From positions 50,001-114,000 of the forward strand of contig CAJNDS010000071.1 in assembly GCA_905221605.1 (NCBI GenBank): a stretch of 64,000 nucleotides of DNA, read 5' to 3'. Source of the stretch: Symbiodinium natans. Lineage: Eukaryota; Sar; Dinophyceae; Suessiales; Symbiodiniaceae. Below, piece after piece: positions 29,693 through 41,291 of the stretch. Each line of letters starts with the position of its first letter. The first letter of the stretch is position 1. Position numbers and translations under genes: made by a program. The notes beneath the pieces were generated by a model, which saw only the letters and a list, made by a program, of their open reading frames with translations, did no database searches and was not told where the DNA came from.

Positions 29693-31500
29693 TGCCGCGG
29701 ACGTACGGGATTCCAAGCTCGTGTTGGCGCTGGAGTTAAGTAGGCAGGGTGACACTGAAGCCGAAAAAATCGCAACCCGACAGCTTGCCTTCATTTTGCG
29801 GTTGAGGGTGTAGGGTGTAGGGTTTAGGGTCTAATATCTTCCACCAAGTAGCCCCATAAGATGCGGAAATGCCCTACGAAGTTTCACTCCTGCCCTCGGC
29901 GGGCACAGCCGTCGCGAAGGCCGGTGTAGGAAAATGATACTTGGCAGCAGGTTTAAGGGTTTAGGGTGTTTAGGGTTTAGGGTTTAGGGCTTAGGGTTTA
30001 GGGGCAGAAGTGATTCAGCTCTCCCCCACGATCCATGTACCTACATAGTATGTGCTTGGGCACGATATAGTTACACGGATCCCTATAGGGTTTCATACTC
30101 CCCAAGCCCTACGTCCCTGCTGAGTGCTTCGTCCAGCTATGCGGGAGCGAAACAAGAAACAAATGGACTGGAAGTTGAGACTGCGAGATGGAATCATCAT
30201 CATAGGAACAACAACCACAAAAAAGAAACACTCACAATTGCAATCATAAGAAGAATTGGGTTTGGGTTCCAGGACTTCGGCGTCAGGATTTTGCTTGACT
30301 GACCGGTGCCATTCTCATCGCCCGCGTCTGTTTTGCTCAAGAGCCATCCATGGCTTGGTGAAAGTATACGAGGCATGCTGCCATGCACCAGGCTGCTTGG
30401 CTGAGGCTGGTCTGTAGTCGGTAGACGATGGTGATTGAGCTCAAGGATCTAAAGTTCAATACACCTACCCGTAAACCCCTAAACCCCTAAACCCCTAAAC
30501 CCCTAAACCCCTAAACCTAAATATACCTAAGCCTCAAGGGTAAAGCCGGCAAGATCCCTGTATAAGTTTCCCGCAGCCTGGGGGGGACCTCTGAGGTGCA
30601 CCTTTGGCGAGAGCCAGGAATGCGGCTAACATGCCGAGAGGTGACGGCGACTATGAGTTCACGGAGCAAGAACAGGACCCCCGCGATACCCTTGGGATAG
30701 GGGTTTAGGGTTTAGGGTTTAGGGTTTAGGGTTTAGGGTTTAGGGTTTAGGGTTATAGGCCCAATTGGGATATTTTACGCATGTCCCTCTTTATTGGGTT
30801 TAAGAGGGCCATGTTTTCAGGAATATATTTCAGAGGGTTTTACGGGCCATCCTAGTACCCCATTGCAGGCGATCGCGGCTTGGGGAGGATTCTGAAGGCA
30901 AGCTGCCTTGTTTTGTGGGCTTGCTCCGCTTGGCGAGTGCTTGGCGGAGCAGCGGCAGTCATCTGGCCACCGCGAAACCCTCAACCCTAAAGCCTAAACC
31001 CTAAACCCTAAACCCTAAACCCTAAACCCTAAACCGCGCCAACTAGTTATGCCATGCCAACCCTTTAAAACTGCAACTTGCAGTTGGGTTTGCTCAGGGG
31101 TTTGTCGAAAGCCTCAAAGATGAATGGGTTTAGGGTTTAGGGTTTAGGGTTGAGGGTGATTCTGTTGGTAGCTTCATGATCTCGCTGTTCCAGCACCCTT
31201 CGGTCAAGTGAGAACACTCCTCGCTCGGCTTGTTTGACGGAGTTCCGCAAAGCGACGAATTTCAGTCCAGGCCTACCATGTCCCAATGCAATGTCTGGTG
31301 CGGTTTAGGGTTTAGGGTTTAGGGTTCAGCATCTCAAGTTCGAGCATTTACTAGGCCAGCAGTGTGTGTAGGCAACGGAAAAAAACCCACCCACCCAGAG
31401 AATCCCAAAACATTAAGAAAATAAAAAGTTTACATTTCTTATCAGCAAGCCCTGTCCTCCAAGCTCACTCCGTCATGGACCATCCTACCCACGAACCATT
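29693..31500. other. Telomeric arrays with small islands
   Basis: Short open pieces at 29747-29803 (DTEAEKIATRQLAFIL before GTTGAG), 30633-30700, 30875-30980 and 31158-31210 (SVGSFMISLFQHPSVK then TGA). Family C is at 30754-30855. No gene recognised. Confidence 0.28.
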
Positions 31501-31556
31501 TCATCGGCCCCCAATGGAGGGGCGGGACAAGAAATCCTGAAACCGTCGGTTTTGGT

Positions 31557-31581
31557 TTGGGGGGGGGTGGGGGGGTGGGGT

Positions 31582-31617
<36 letters not shown>

Positions 31618-31624
31618 CGGGGGT

Positions 31625-31691
<67 letters not shown>

Positions 31692-31705
31692 GGGGGGGGG
31701 GGTGT

Positions 31706-31742
<37 letters not shown>

Positions 31743-31893
31743 GGGCCGGCACGAAGGAATTACCCGTAGCCATGAAGAAAACCCCCTTCGCCACGAAGAA
31801 ATTACCGGGGGGGGTTGGGGGGGTGGGGGGGGGGTGGGGGTGGGTGGGGGGGGGGTGGGGGGGGGTGGGGGGGGGGGTGGGGGGGGGGGGGTG
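31557..31893 (+). repeat. Poly-G/GT tract in two blocks
   Basis: 31557-31742 and 31806-31893 are almost all G with scattered T, separated by a 60-bp segment containing ATTACCC...GAAGAAA, related to the minisatellite downstream. Poly-G tracts are hard to sequence, so the length is uncertain. Confidence 0.9.
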
Positions 31894-31956
31894 GCATGGA
31901 AGGAAAATTACCCAGACCCTCCAGCCCCCCAACCCCACAGCCCCAGCCCCCAAAGA

Positions 31957-32480
31957 AATTACCCTTAGCCACGAAGAAATTACCCTTAGCCACGAAGAAA
32001 TTACCCTTAGCCACGAAGAAATTACCCTTAGCCACGAAGAAATTACCCTTAGCCACGAAGAAATTACCCTTAGCCACGAAGAAATTACCCTTAGCCACGA
32101 AGAAATTACCCTTAGCCACGAAGAAATTACCCTTAGCCACGAAGAAATTACCCTTAGCCACGAAGAAATTACCCTTAGCACGAAGGAAATTACCCTTAGC
32201 CACGAAGGAAATTACCCTTAGCCACGAAGAAATTACCCTTAGCCACGAAGAAATGGCCCTTAGCGACCAAGAAATTGCCCTTAGCGACGAAGAAATTACC
32301 CTTAGCGACGAAGAAATTACCCTTAGCGAAGAAATTACCCTTAGCCACGAAGAAATTACCCTTAGCCACGAAGAAATTACCCTTAGCCACGAAGAAATGA
32401 CCCTTAGCCACGAAGAAATGACCCTTAGCCACGAAGAAATGACCCTTAGCCACGAAGAAATGACCCTTAGCCACGAAGGA
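31957..32480 (+). repeat. 21-bp minisatellite, about 24 copies
   Basis: The unit begins ATTACCCTTAGC and continues CACGAAGAA. The period of 21 keeps all six frames open, producing long false ORFs. Variants come in runs (AAATTACCC early, AAATGACCC late; GCGACGAAG in the middle), indicating local duplication. ACCCTTAGC recalls a degenerate telomere unit. CCCTATAGG follows. Confidence 0.95.
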
Positions 32481-32651
32481 CTATAGGGTTTAAATATATA
32501 TAAGAAAGAGGGGTTTAGGGTTTAGGGTTTAGGGTTTAGGGTTCAGGGTTCAGGGTTCAGGGTTCAGGGCTTAGGGCTTAGGGCTTAGGGCTTAGGGCTT
32601 AGGCGTAGGGTTTAGGGTTTAGGGTTTAGGGTTTAGGGTGCATTTAGAGAG

Positions 32652-32795
32652 CATGCTCGGAGTTCCTGGGTTACGGCTGCGGCGTTGCTGCAGCAGGACG
32701 GCACGGATGCGCTGAATGACGACACCTTCGGTGATGTGGGGCGCCCATACGAACCCCACTGGATCAACTCTTTGATATTAGGGTCCGTGTTTTGA
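32652..32795 (+). CDS. PAT1-like exon (NDDTFG motif)
   Basis: The frame open from 32652 reads GTDALNDDTFGDVGRPYEP and then runs to a stop at 32793-32795, which may lie in an intron. NDDTFG/NDETFG is the conserved N-terminal motif of PAT1 proteins, which bind the DDX6/Dhh1 helicase and promote decapping and mRNA decay in the cytoplasm. A second PAT1-like exon lies 11 kb downstream on the same strand (43838-43913). Support is one short motif, so this stays tentative. Confidence 0.4.
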   Translation, partial: HARSSWVTAAALLQQDGTDALNDDTFGDVGRPYEPHWINSLILGSVF

Positions 32796-32819
32796 GCTTG
32801 TGCATGGCTTGTTGTGGTT

Positions 32820-34325
32820 TTGCCGTTTGGCTACCTCCACCCTAAAGCTAGGCCCTAGGTTAGACTCTAGGCTAGGTAGAGGTAGACCTACCCCAAAGTA
32901 CCCGAGACCAGCCCCTGCTGTACCCGACAGGTAGGTCTAGGTGAAGGCCTACCCCGACCCTTAGGCGAGAGCCTACCCTGCAAAGCAGCACTTCAAGATG
33001 AAAGCATGCGCAACAGAAGTACAATTTACATACACACCGATGTGTGACTACTACCCTAAACCCTAAACCCTAAACCCTAAACCCTAAACCCTAAACCCTA
33101 AACCACAAATGTATATGGTGTTCATTCATTTCTGGGTTTTGCATTTTCAAATGCGGGCCACTGTGGCTTGTCATCATAGCTTGCCCATGAATGTTGTTGA
33201 TGCCTGTGGTCATATACATGTTTGACTATTCCTTTTTCATACATGTGTGTGTACAGTTACAATTGCATGTGCACACACACATATGTGTATATATATATAT
33301 ATATTTATTTATTTATTTATTTTATTTTTTCTTTACTTATTTGTTTATTTATTTATATGGTTTTTACTTGGATCCACCTGTGCCCCGAACAAGGAGGGTA
33401 TCAGGCTTGGGCTAATTTGTGACTCACTCTTGTCTGGGTCTCACCAGAACTTCCTCGCACATCTTCCTTCACAAGCCTCCTAGGCACTGAGCAGTTGGCG
33501 TACCGAAGCATGGACTTGAAATGACCTTAAGACTTACTGTTGGCTAGCGGGGAAATGAGGGAATTAGGGCCCTCTATCTACCCTGTAAGGGGTTATATAG
33601 AGCAGCTGATTCCCCCTTCCCTACCAACCAACAGTCAGAACCCCTAAACCCTAAACCCTAAACCCTAAACCCTAAACCCTAAACCCTAAACCCTAAACCC
33701 TAAACCCTAAACCCTAAACCCTAAACCCTAAACCCTAAACCTAAACCCTAAACACAAGATTTCGAGACCGAGAGTCCAGGCCGGAGCCATCGGCTCTGAT
33801 TGGGAGCCCTCCCTGGCGCAGGAGGTGCACCGAAGAAAGGGTTTGTTAGGGTTTAGGGTTTAGGGTTTAGGGTTTAGGGTTTAGGGTTTAGGGTTTAGGG
33901 TTTAGGGTTTAGGGTTTAGGGTTTAGGGTTTAGGGTTTAGAGTTCAGGGTTTAGGGTTTAGGGTTTGGGGTTTAGGGTGCAGGGTTTAGGGAGTAGGTTC
34001 CCTCAGCAGTCCTGGGCTAAAACAAACCTGGTAGCCCAGAGGTACCTGTTACCCCTTTCTGTATGGTTCAAGGTTCCCTTAAACAGAAACCAACCACAAA
34101 AAAGGGTACCCTTATTGCAACATAGTTACTGGGCTACCAAGACAAGGGTTTAGGTTTTAGGGGCTTTCTGCAGAGGCGTTGTGTGGGGCCCACGCAGGGC
34201 CCCCCGATGATCTGTCTTAAGAGTCTTTGCCGTCCCCCCCCCCCCCCCCCTGAATCTGGGATGGGTTTAGGGTATAGGGTTTAGGGTGCAGGGTTTAGGG
34301 TTTAGAGTTTAGGGTTTAGGGTTTA
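32820..34325. other. Palindromic CTAGG cluster, AT-rich tract and telomeric arrays
   Basis: 32828-32980 is dense in CCTAGG, GTAGGTCTA and complements that can fold. 33104-33480 is AT-rich with no gene. 33754-33840 is an exon-like piece (AIGSDWEPSLAQEVHRRK). Long arrays lie at 33633-33754 and 33848-33975. Confidence 0.35.
34030..34140. repeat. Family D inverted-repeat element
   Basis: The ends are GTAGCCCAG...CTGGGCTAC, with an interior of GGTTCCCTTA and AAAAAGGGTACCCTT. Related copies: 19315-19426, 23270-23368, 36306-36412 and 41935-42098 (with its right half duplicated). Confidence 0.75.
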
Positions 34326-34326
34326 G

Positions 34327-34446
34327 GGTGTATTCGGCAACGTCAACACGAGCTTTTGGCAGCCTGCGGTTCCATATGATCCAGTGAGGCAGGCGGCAAA
34401 CAATACCATGGGCACAGCTCAAGCAAACTCAGTTGCGGAGGCCTAA
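34327..34446 (+). CDS. Exon-like segment ending in a stop
   Basis: Begins at a telomeric TTTAG|G and reads NTSFWQPAVPYDPVRQAAN to TAA. It lies between the two PAT1-like exons and could belong to that gene, in which case the stop would be intronic. Unknown. Confidence 0.33.
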   Translation, partial: GVFGNVNTSFWQPAVPYDPVRQAANNTMGTAQANSVAEA

Positions 34447-34613
34447 ACAATAATGCGGAGACCCTAAACCCTCAACCCAAAAACTAAGCCCAAAACCCTA
34501 AACCTTTCGTTTCAGAACCAGCTAACATGTAGAAATCACCAACAGCCTGCACACCCAAAAAAATTAAACCCTAAGCCCAAGCCCCCGACTTCAACCTGCA
34601 CTGTCCAGGCCTT

Positions 34614-35048
34614 TCACAGGGAGCTCGAGCAAGCGCGGAACAGCCCGATCCGGATTCCGTCCAGAGGGGAAGGTAGGACTGGGGCTTCTACGGGCCATAA
34701 GCAGGGTTTAGGGCTAAGGGCTTTCTTTGAAGAGGGTGCCCCAGAAATTTGAGGGTTTTGACGAACCCGTATGTTGTCCAAGGTCTCAAGTGTAGGGGGT
34801 CTTTGAGGGGAGGGAGGTTACGGAGCAACAGACGGTTTTCCATGGGTTGGGATTGTGCAAGCTCTTCGGCTTTTCTTGATCTGCGTTTTGGGCCCAAGGC
34901 AATCCGGCTGAGAGCTTCTTAAACCCTAAACCCCAAACCCTAAACCCCTTGTGACCTTCAGAGTTTGAGGCAGGAAGCTGTGAAGCGCGACATCCCTGAG
35001 CAAGCCTGGGTCCTGAATCTTATATGCCTCATGCGTCCGGAGAGCTAG
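34614..35048 (+). CDS. Group of short exon-like segments
   Basis: 34614-34672 (FHRELEQARNSPIRIPSR, then GTAGGA), 34733-34795 (to TAG) and 34962-35048 (QEAVKRDIPEQAWVLNLIC to TAG), each after an AG. Function unknown. Confidence 0.3.
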
Positions 35049-36060
35049 GCAGGACCCTAAACCCTAAACTCTAAACCCTAGACCCTAAACCCTAAACCCT
35101 AAATCCTAAACCCTAAACCCTAAACCCTAAACCCTAAACCCTAAACCCTAAACCCTAAACCCCAAACCCTAAACCCTACACTGCAACGGCGCAGCAGGCC
35201 TCGGAATTGCTCCTCCACCGGGCCTAGCCTCGCCGACGTCCCAGGCGCGGCTCGAAAACTCACTAAACCCCCCAAAAAATCTGCATACTTTTTCGGGTTT
35301 AGGGTTTAGGGTTAGGGTTTAGGGTTTAGGGTTTAGGGTTTAGGGTTTAGGGTTTAGGGTTTAGGGTTTGGGGTTTGGGGTTTGGGGTTTGGGGTTTGGG
35401 GTTTGGGGTTTGGGGTTTAGGGTCGTATAGTCCCCGTGTAGCTCGGCTTAGGGTATAGGACTTGAGGGCTTAGGGTTTAGGCTTCATAAACCATGCCGGC
35501 CTTTGTTTCCAAATCTGTGGCCCAACATCCGGGTGTTTTTGAGCTTGATTCAGCATTGAGTTTGGCGTTTCCAGAGCGGCGTTTGCGGTGTCGCAGGTCT
35601 AGCGTTCATCAATCATGCATACTCAGAACCCCACCGTGCTACCATTGATATTGCTATGATCACATATGTTACATGTTGTGACCTCAGGTGCGAATGCATG
35701 TGCATGCTGGGCATGGCACGCGTAGCTCAACAGTTCAAGCAAGGAGGAGCCAACTAAAGTTCTAGCCCCGTGGCCACTGGCTTGATGGTTCAGATTCCTT
35801 GGTGCGGGCGGTGTATTGATTTCGGGTCCCTTATACGTACCGGGTATGATGGAAACCTCATTCAAAGGCCAACCAAAAGGGAGCCCAAATCTGAGATTTT
35901 TGGAACAACTCCCACGTCGGGGTGCACCGGGTGCATGTTTTCTTGCCAGCGCGGGTTTTGTTTCCCTTCCCGGGAATGCCCAAGGGCTTGAATGCCCAAA
36001 TCTTCAAGGAGCCTAAACCTTAAACCCTAGACCCTAAACCCTAAGCCCTAAACCCTCTTC
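35049..36060. other. Telomeric and TTTGGGG arrays, no clear gene
   Basis: Arrays at 35051-35180 and 35290-35425. 35440-36010 is mixed unique sequence with open frames on both strands but no consistent exon. Confidence 0.35.
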
Positions 36061-36065
36061 TCCAG

Positions 36066-36198
36066 GAAGCCGGAGGCCGACGTCCAGGTGGTTCCCAAGC
36101 ATGACTTGAGCACGACTTGTAACATCGTTTTCAACGCGGCTTTGCGTGTGGCAGTTCCTATGATGTCGTTGGGAGGCGGGTCACGGTTTAGGTCTTAG
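36066..36198 (+). CDS. Exon-like segment, unknown product
   Basis: After CTCCAG it reads DVQVVPKHDLSTTCNIVFN, then AALRVAVPMMSLGG, to TAG. Not recognised. Confidence 0.35.
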
Positions 36199-36881
36199 GA
36201 AGAATTTCTTGGGGGCGGGGGGCGGAGGGGGGGGGGGGTTCTTATGCCCTTATTCCTTTTTTTCTTACGGCTCTGCAGGGTTTAAGGTTTATATAGGGTT
36301 TAGGCTAACTAGGAACCGGAGTAGGCCCTTATTTCCCTTTTTGGGGTTGGGGTTCCCTGATGATCCCCTTAAAACTACCCTTTTTGTTCCTAGGCTACTC
36401 CTGGGTCTATAGTTTAGGACTCAAGCAGGACTCGGGTTCCAAGCGCAGGGCTCCCTAAACCCTAAACCCTAAACCCTAAACCCTAAACCCTAAACCCTAA
36501 ACCCTAAACCCTAAACCCTAAACCCTAAACCCTAAACCCTAAACCCTAAACCCTAAACCCTAAACCCTAAACCCTAGCCCTAAACCCCAAACCCTGAACC
36601 CTAAACTCTGAGGAAAGGGAGCAGGTGGTCGAGGCGCCCCCTTGGACTTCCGCTTCCCACAGGAGGCTCCAGGTGTCGCCTGGCCACAATGAGGTCGTGG
36701 GGTTTGGGGGGGTTGGGGTTTAGGGTTTAGGGTGTAGGGTTTAGGGTTTAGGGTTTAGGGTTTAGGGTTTAGGGTTTAGGGTTTAGGGGGTTTGGGGGGT
36801 TTGGGGGGTTCGGGGTGTTGGGGGGTTTGGGGGGTTTGGGGGGTTTGGGGGGTTTGGGGGTTTGGGGGTCTTTCTACGTAG

Positions 36882-37025
36882 TGCGAGCTTTGTGTTGGGC
36901 GTTGGGAAGGCTCGATGTGGGGAAAGTGTGAGTTGCCCTCCAGTCCCACAGCCAGTTGCAGCGGAGGAGAGGGGAAACTTACCGTGCCAGGTAGGAGTTA
37001 TCAGGTCAAAGGCAGCGATCGGTAG
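36882..37025 (+). CDS. Exon-like Cys-containing segment
   Basis: After TACGTAG it reads CELCVGRWEGSMWGKCELP and on to TAG, 47 codons with five Cys. Unknown. Confidence 0.32.
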   Translation, partial: CELCVGRWEGSMWGKCELPSSPTASCSGGEGKLTVPGRSYQVKGSDR

Positions 37026-37126
37026 CGGGACGGAACCCTGGTGAGAGGCTTCGGCAGCAGGGCGAGGTTAGGGTTTAGGGTTTAGGGTTTAGGGTTTAGG
37101 GTTTAGGGTTTAGGGTTTAGGGTTTG

Positions 37127-37209
37127 GGGTTTGGGGTTTGGGGTTTGGGGTTTGGGGTTTGGGGTTTGGGGTTTGGGGTTTGGGGTTTGGGGTTTGGGGT
37201 TTGGGGTTT
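37127..37209 (+). repeat. Variant array (TTTGGGG)n
   Basis: A TTTAGGG block changes abruptly to about twelve TTTGGGG units. A similar switch is at 35368-35418. It is the most G-rich array on this strand and a possible quadruplex former. Confidence 0.9.
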
Positions 37210-37725
37210 GAAGACCCCATATTTCCCAAGAGAAGCTCTCGAAGCTAATCCTCCAGGCTTGCTTGCCGGCACGTGGAGGTTCATGGGTAGCTAAAGGTAG
37301 GGTTCTAAGTGCCCTAAAAAAAAGGTTATGAGTACAGCTGCCATACTTATCACCTTACTTATAGCTACCCATGAACCTCCAAGTAGCCCTCAAATAGAAG
37401 TCCTTTCCATGAGGTGAGGGCCCCCGCGCCAGGCTTGGCAGGGTGAGGGTGAGGTTTTGAAGGGAGGGCCTTGGGACATGTTGTATTTTCCCTTATTGGG
37501 TTCAAGAGGATCATATCCAGGAATAATTTTTCAGAGGGTTTTAAGGGCCATCCTAGTTTTGAAGGGAGGTGTACTGCGTGCTTTGGGCCACAGGGTTCAA
37601 ACTTGGCACTTGCTGTGGCCCCCAGGTTGCCTGAGATGCAGTATGCGTTGTTGCATCCATCGGACAAGTAAACCCTAAACCCTAAACCCTTAATGTGGCT
37701 CAACCCATCCCCTGCCTGCTCACAG

Positions 37726-37938
37726 AGCCCAGTAGTCTCTCTGGATCCAGAAGCTTTTGTGTCAGAGCCACAGCTTTGCGCACGCCTGCTTGCGCACTGG
37801 CACCAGAGTTCTACCCCAGATGCTCCACAGTCTACTCGGAATTGGTTGATTGTGAAGCCAAAGCACCCGAGCCCAAGAACACCGCTGAACCCCATATTTC
37901 AACCCAAGACCCTACAGTCCTGCGCAATCAAACCCTGA
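37726..37938 (+). CDS. Exon-like segment, unknown product
   Basis: After CTCACAG, 70 open codons to TGA (VVSLDPEAFVSEPQLCARLL, then AHWHQ). The end runs into CCCTGAAA repeats. Unknown. Confidence 0.33.
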   Translation, partial: SPVVSLDPEAFVSEPQLCARLLAHWHQSSTPDAPQSTRNWLIVKPKHPSPRTPLNPIFQPKTLQSCAIKP

Positions 37939-37939
37939 A

Positions 37940-39300
37940 ACCCTAAACCCTAAACCCTAAACTTCACAAGGCCTGGGTGCACCTTGTCCCAGGTTGGCCA
38001 GGGAAAGCGATGCCGAAGCCCTTCCCTGGGCTTCCGCCACATCATGGCTTTCCAGGACTGCTGTGCTCTGAACCCAATTTAAACCCTAAACCCCATAATT
38101 ACCCTAAACCCTAAACCCTAAACCCTAGCTGTTGGAGGTGTTTGTAGGACTTGTTAGGCTGTCTTCTTAGGTATTCCACTTAGGCCTTTGACCAAACCTT
38201 AGGCGCGCGGGAGAACGTTGCTTAAGCTTTTTCCATCCCTTCCGACCGAGGCAGCAGAGTCAGATGGCACATCGTGTTTAGATTACAGGTCGGGTCAAGT
38301 GCAGCTTCACCGCTTTCAGAGCCAGAGCCATACTCACAGAATGCAGAACCCTGACAAATACCGATATCATCCCCCATATTGAGAAGCTACCCAAAAGACA
38401 ATCCACTTGAATGGGTTCCTATCTTAAATCCTTCAACCCTTATCCCTGTGGAGCAGGGTCTAAAAAACCCTGAACCCTCAAGCCTAAACCCCTTTGCTAC
38501 ATTTCATCCTGAGGGGCCCCTCATTGCAAAAGGATCAGAGTTTCGAGTCTGGAGTTTGGGGGCTCAGACAGCCTGTGGTGAAAAACAACTCTAGGGATCG
38601 ACGCTCTGAGAAGAGGTGGAAGCTGGTTGGGTTTAGGGTTTGGGGTTTGGGATTTAGGGTTTAGGATTTCAGAGTTTAGGGCTGGGACTCGGACACAACC
38701 GAAGTAGGGTGGAACACGCAATGTGGGCGATGTGTTGGCATGGGCATTTGCTGAGGAATGCTACAGGTGTAGTGCTTCGGCAGTTTTTAGGACAAGTGTG
38801 AACAGAAAGACCAGCGGCACGCAGCACAGACTGCGCTCCTCTAACACTGCTTCAGACTCGCATAGCGGAGAATGAGAGAAGCTGCTTAGGGCTTTAACTT
38901 TAGACTTTAGAGCTTTGCTTCCGCACCCGAAAAAAATCGCGAGGACTTCCGGGAGCCTTTCCGCCCTTCCCAGGGGTCCCTGGCGTTCCCGGCGTCCCGG
39001 GCCTGACCCGACCGCCGCCCTTCAGCCTCGTGCCCGGGGCTCCACCGCTGCTTCGGCCCGAAGCTCAGCGGCCCCCTTTCGGATGCTTGGCAAAGTGCAT
39101 TTTTAGGGTTTTTTAACGTTAAAGAACCCTAATTATTATGCATTTATTAGGGTTTTTTAACGTTAAAGAGCCCTAAATATTGACGTTAAAAAAACCCTAA
39201 ATGCGGCCCCCTTTCGGATGCTTGACTGGCAAAGTGGTGGGTAGTCGCAACATGAGCATGAGACGTGGTCATATAAGTTTCCCTTAGGTTAGAGGGTGGT
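37940..39300. other. Mixed unique and telomeric sequence
   Basis: Weak open pieces at 38007-38080 and 38915-39104 (basic, Arg/Pro-rich), then the duplicated-flank insertion at 39067-39240. No gene recognised. Confidence 0.3.
39067..39240. repeat. Insertion flanked by about 22-bp direct repeats
   Basis: GCGGCCCCCTTTCGGATGCT occurs at about 39068 and again at about 39204. Between them TTAGGGTTTTTTAACGTTAA occurs twice with its complement. This fits an insertion or tandem duplication that copied its flank. Confidence 0.75.
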
Positions 39301-39426
39301 ATTTCGTATTTTGAAGAGGAGGAGTCTTGCTAAGAATGGCAATTGGGGGCTCCAAGTTTCTGGCTCAAGGGTTTCAGGGCTTTTGTTCGGGTCGCTAGGG
39401 GTGTATGTGTGTGTGACGGTCTTTAG

Positions 39427-39544
39427 CAGCACTGTGGCAACTGCTCTGACAACCCCGTCTCACCTAGCCAAGCTCGCCACCAGTGCCTCGAGGATATCAG
39501 CAGGGCCCCTTGCTATTCCGGTCTACAAGTCCGTAGCTGGCTAG
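39427..39544 (+). CDS. Possible last exon, unknown product
   Basis: After GTCTTTAG it reads ALTTPSHLAKLATSASRISA to TAG. Ala/Ser/Thr-rich. Confidence 0.3.
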
Positions 39545-39915
39545 CAGCCTGCGGCATATGAAAAGAACGAGCAGAAAGCAACGTTCTGCTCCGGTCTTTC
39601 ATTGGACTTCAAATGTCCGAAAACCCTCATAGAATTGGTATGGTATCTCGGCTCTAGAGCCTTGAAATAAGAACCTCCTCCTAGAGCCTCAGGGCGTATA
39701 CGGAACCTAAACCCTGAAACCCTCCTAAAACTCTAAACCCCTAAAACCCCTCAACCCTAAAGCCTAAAGCCTAAACCCCAAGCCCCAAACCCCAAACCCT
39801 AAACCCTAAACCCTAAACCCTAAACCCTAAAACCCAAACTTCCCAAGGAATTACCGACCCACGGGAGCTGGCCGCGCTCGGCGCGTCGCTGGCAAGGCCC
39901 AAGTTCCCGTATCCG

Positions 39916-40340
39916 ATGACACCACTGCTGCCTCTTGGTTAAGGTTTAGGGTTTAGGGTTTAGGGTTTAGGGTTTAGGGTTTAGGGTTTAGGGGGTTTAG
40001 GGGGTTTAGGGGGTTTAGGGGGTTTAGAGGGTTTAGAGGGTTTAGAGGGTTTGCAGGGTATAGAGGGTTTAGAGGGTTTAGAGGGTTTACGGTTTTAGGG
40101 TTTAGGGTTTAGGCCTCTTGGTCAGGGTTTAGGCGATTCAGGTGTTTAGGGTTCTGGGGTTTAGGGCGTAAGGTGATGACACCACTGCTGCCTTTTAATT
40201 AGGGTTTAGGGTTTCAGGGTTTGGGGTTGTGGGGTTTAGGGCTTAGGGTGATGACACCACTGCTGCCTCTTGGTTAGGGTTTAGGTCAAGTTTAGGTGGT
40301 TCAGGGGTTAGGGTTTAGGGTTTAGGGTGATGACACCAGG
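39916..40340 (+). repeat. Repeated exon-edge word within telomeric DNA
   Basis: GATGACACCACTGCTGCCTC followed by TTGGTTAGGG occurs at 39916, again at about 40251, and altered or cut at about 40174 and 40326. The copies are separated by TTTAGGG-like blocks, including GGGGGTTTA and GAGGGTTTA 9-mers (39990-40095). Confidence 0.8.
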
Positions 40341-40709
40341 GTCTAGGGTTTCAGGGTTTCAGGGTTTTTAGGGTTTAGGGTTTGGGGCTTAGGATTTAGA
40401 TTTTTAGGGTTTTTGGGTTTTAGGGTTTTGGGTTCAGAGGCTTTAGTGGGTTCAGGGGTTTACCTTCACGGTGTTTAGGGTTTAAGGTTTAGGGGTTTGC
40501 CTTTCGGGTGCTTTAGGTTTAGGGCTTGCTAGATCCCCAACCCTAAGCCCTAAACCCCATGCAAGGTGGCAAAAGAAGCAAGCCTGCCCTGTCCTTAATA
40601 GGGATTACACTAGGGGGTACTCTAATCCCTGTTCGTATAAGGGGGAACATCCCACCCTTAACCCTAAACCCTACACCCTAAACCCTAAACCCTCAACCCT
40701 AAATTTCAG

Positions 40710-40838
40710 TGCCCCGGCAGCATCGCAGTGTCAACAGCCGAGGCACGACGCGCTTGTGAAAGATGCCGCCCAGCAGCTGGATAAAGCTCGGGCGTCCCAG
40801 GCTGATTCTGGGCTTTCGGGCCTACTTAGGCAAAAAGG
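40710..40838 (+). CDS. Exon-like segment, helical
   Basis: After TTTCAG it reads HDALVKDAAQQLDKARASQA and ends at a telomeric block. It lies in the PAT1-like interval. Unknown. Confidence 0.33.
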
Positions 40839-41291
40839 GTTTAGGGTTTGGGGTTTAGGGTTTAGGGTTTAGGGTTTAGGGTTTAGGGCTAGAACTAGGG
40901 CTGAACGATCTTGAGGTCTTTTGTCCTTGGTGTGGTGTTGAGTGGATCCCAGCCCATGGTTTTCACGGAGCCAATGAGGTTGAGGTGGGGATGTGTGGAG
41001 GTTCATGGGTAGTTGGAAGTAAGGCTCTACGTATGATAGCTATACTTATACCCTATTTAGGGCACAACCCTACTTATAACTACCCATGACATACCTAATA
41101 GCCTTATTTGGAGTACTTATGGCCCTACTTAGAGTTACCCATACAAGGAGGGGCCCCCTAGTTATAAGTAGAGTTATAAGAGCCCTAAATTGGGTTATAA
41201 GGATCCTAAAGTGGGTTATAAGTCCCTTAACTACAGTTAGTATAGTAAGGGGGCCCTTCCTTATATGAACCTCCAAGCATTGCGATCGCAG

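Noticed and set aside
31957-32480. CRISPR array
   Set aside because: The 21-bp units are directly tandem with no spacers, and the genome is eukaryotic.
31501-32486. Several 130-226-codon open frames
   Set aside because: Poly-G and a 21-bp repeat leave all six frames open; composition alone explains them.
39357-39370. Second spliced-leader relic (TTTCTGGCTCAAG)
   Set aside because: It has one mismatch and no further similarity upstream; the GGCTCAAG word alone is not rare.
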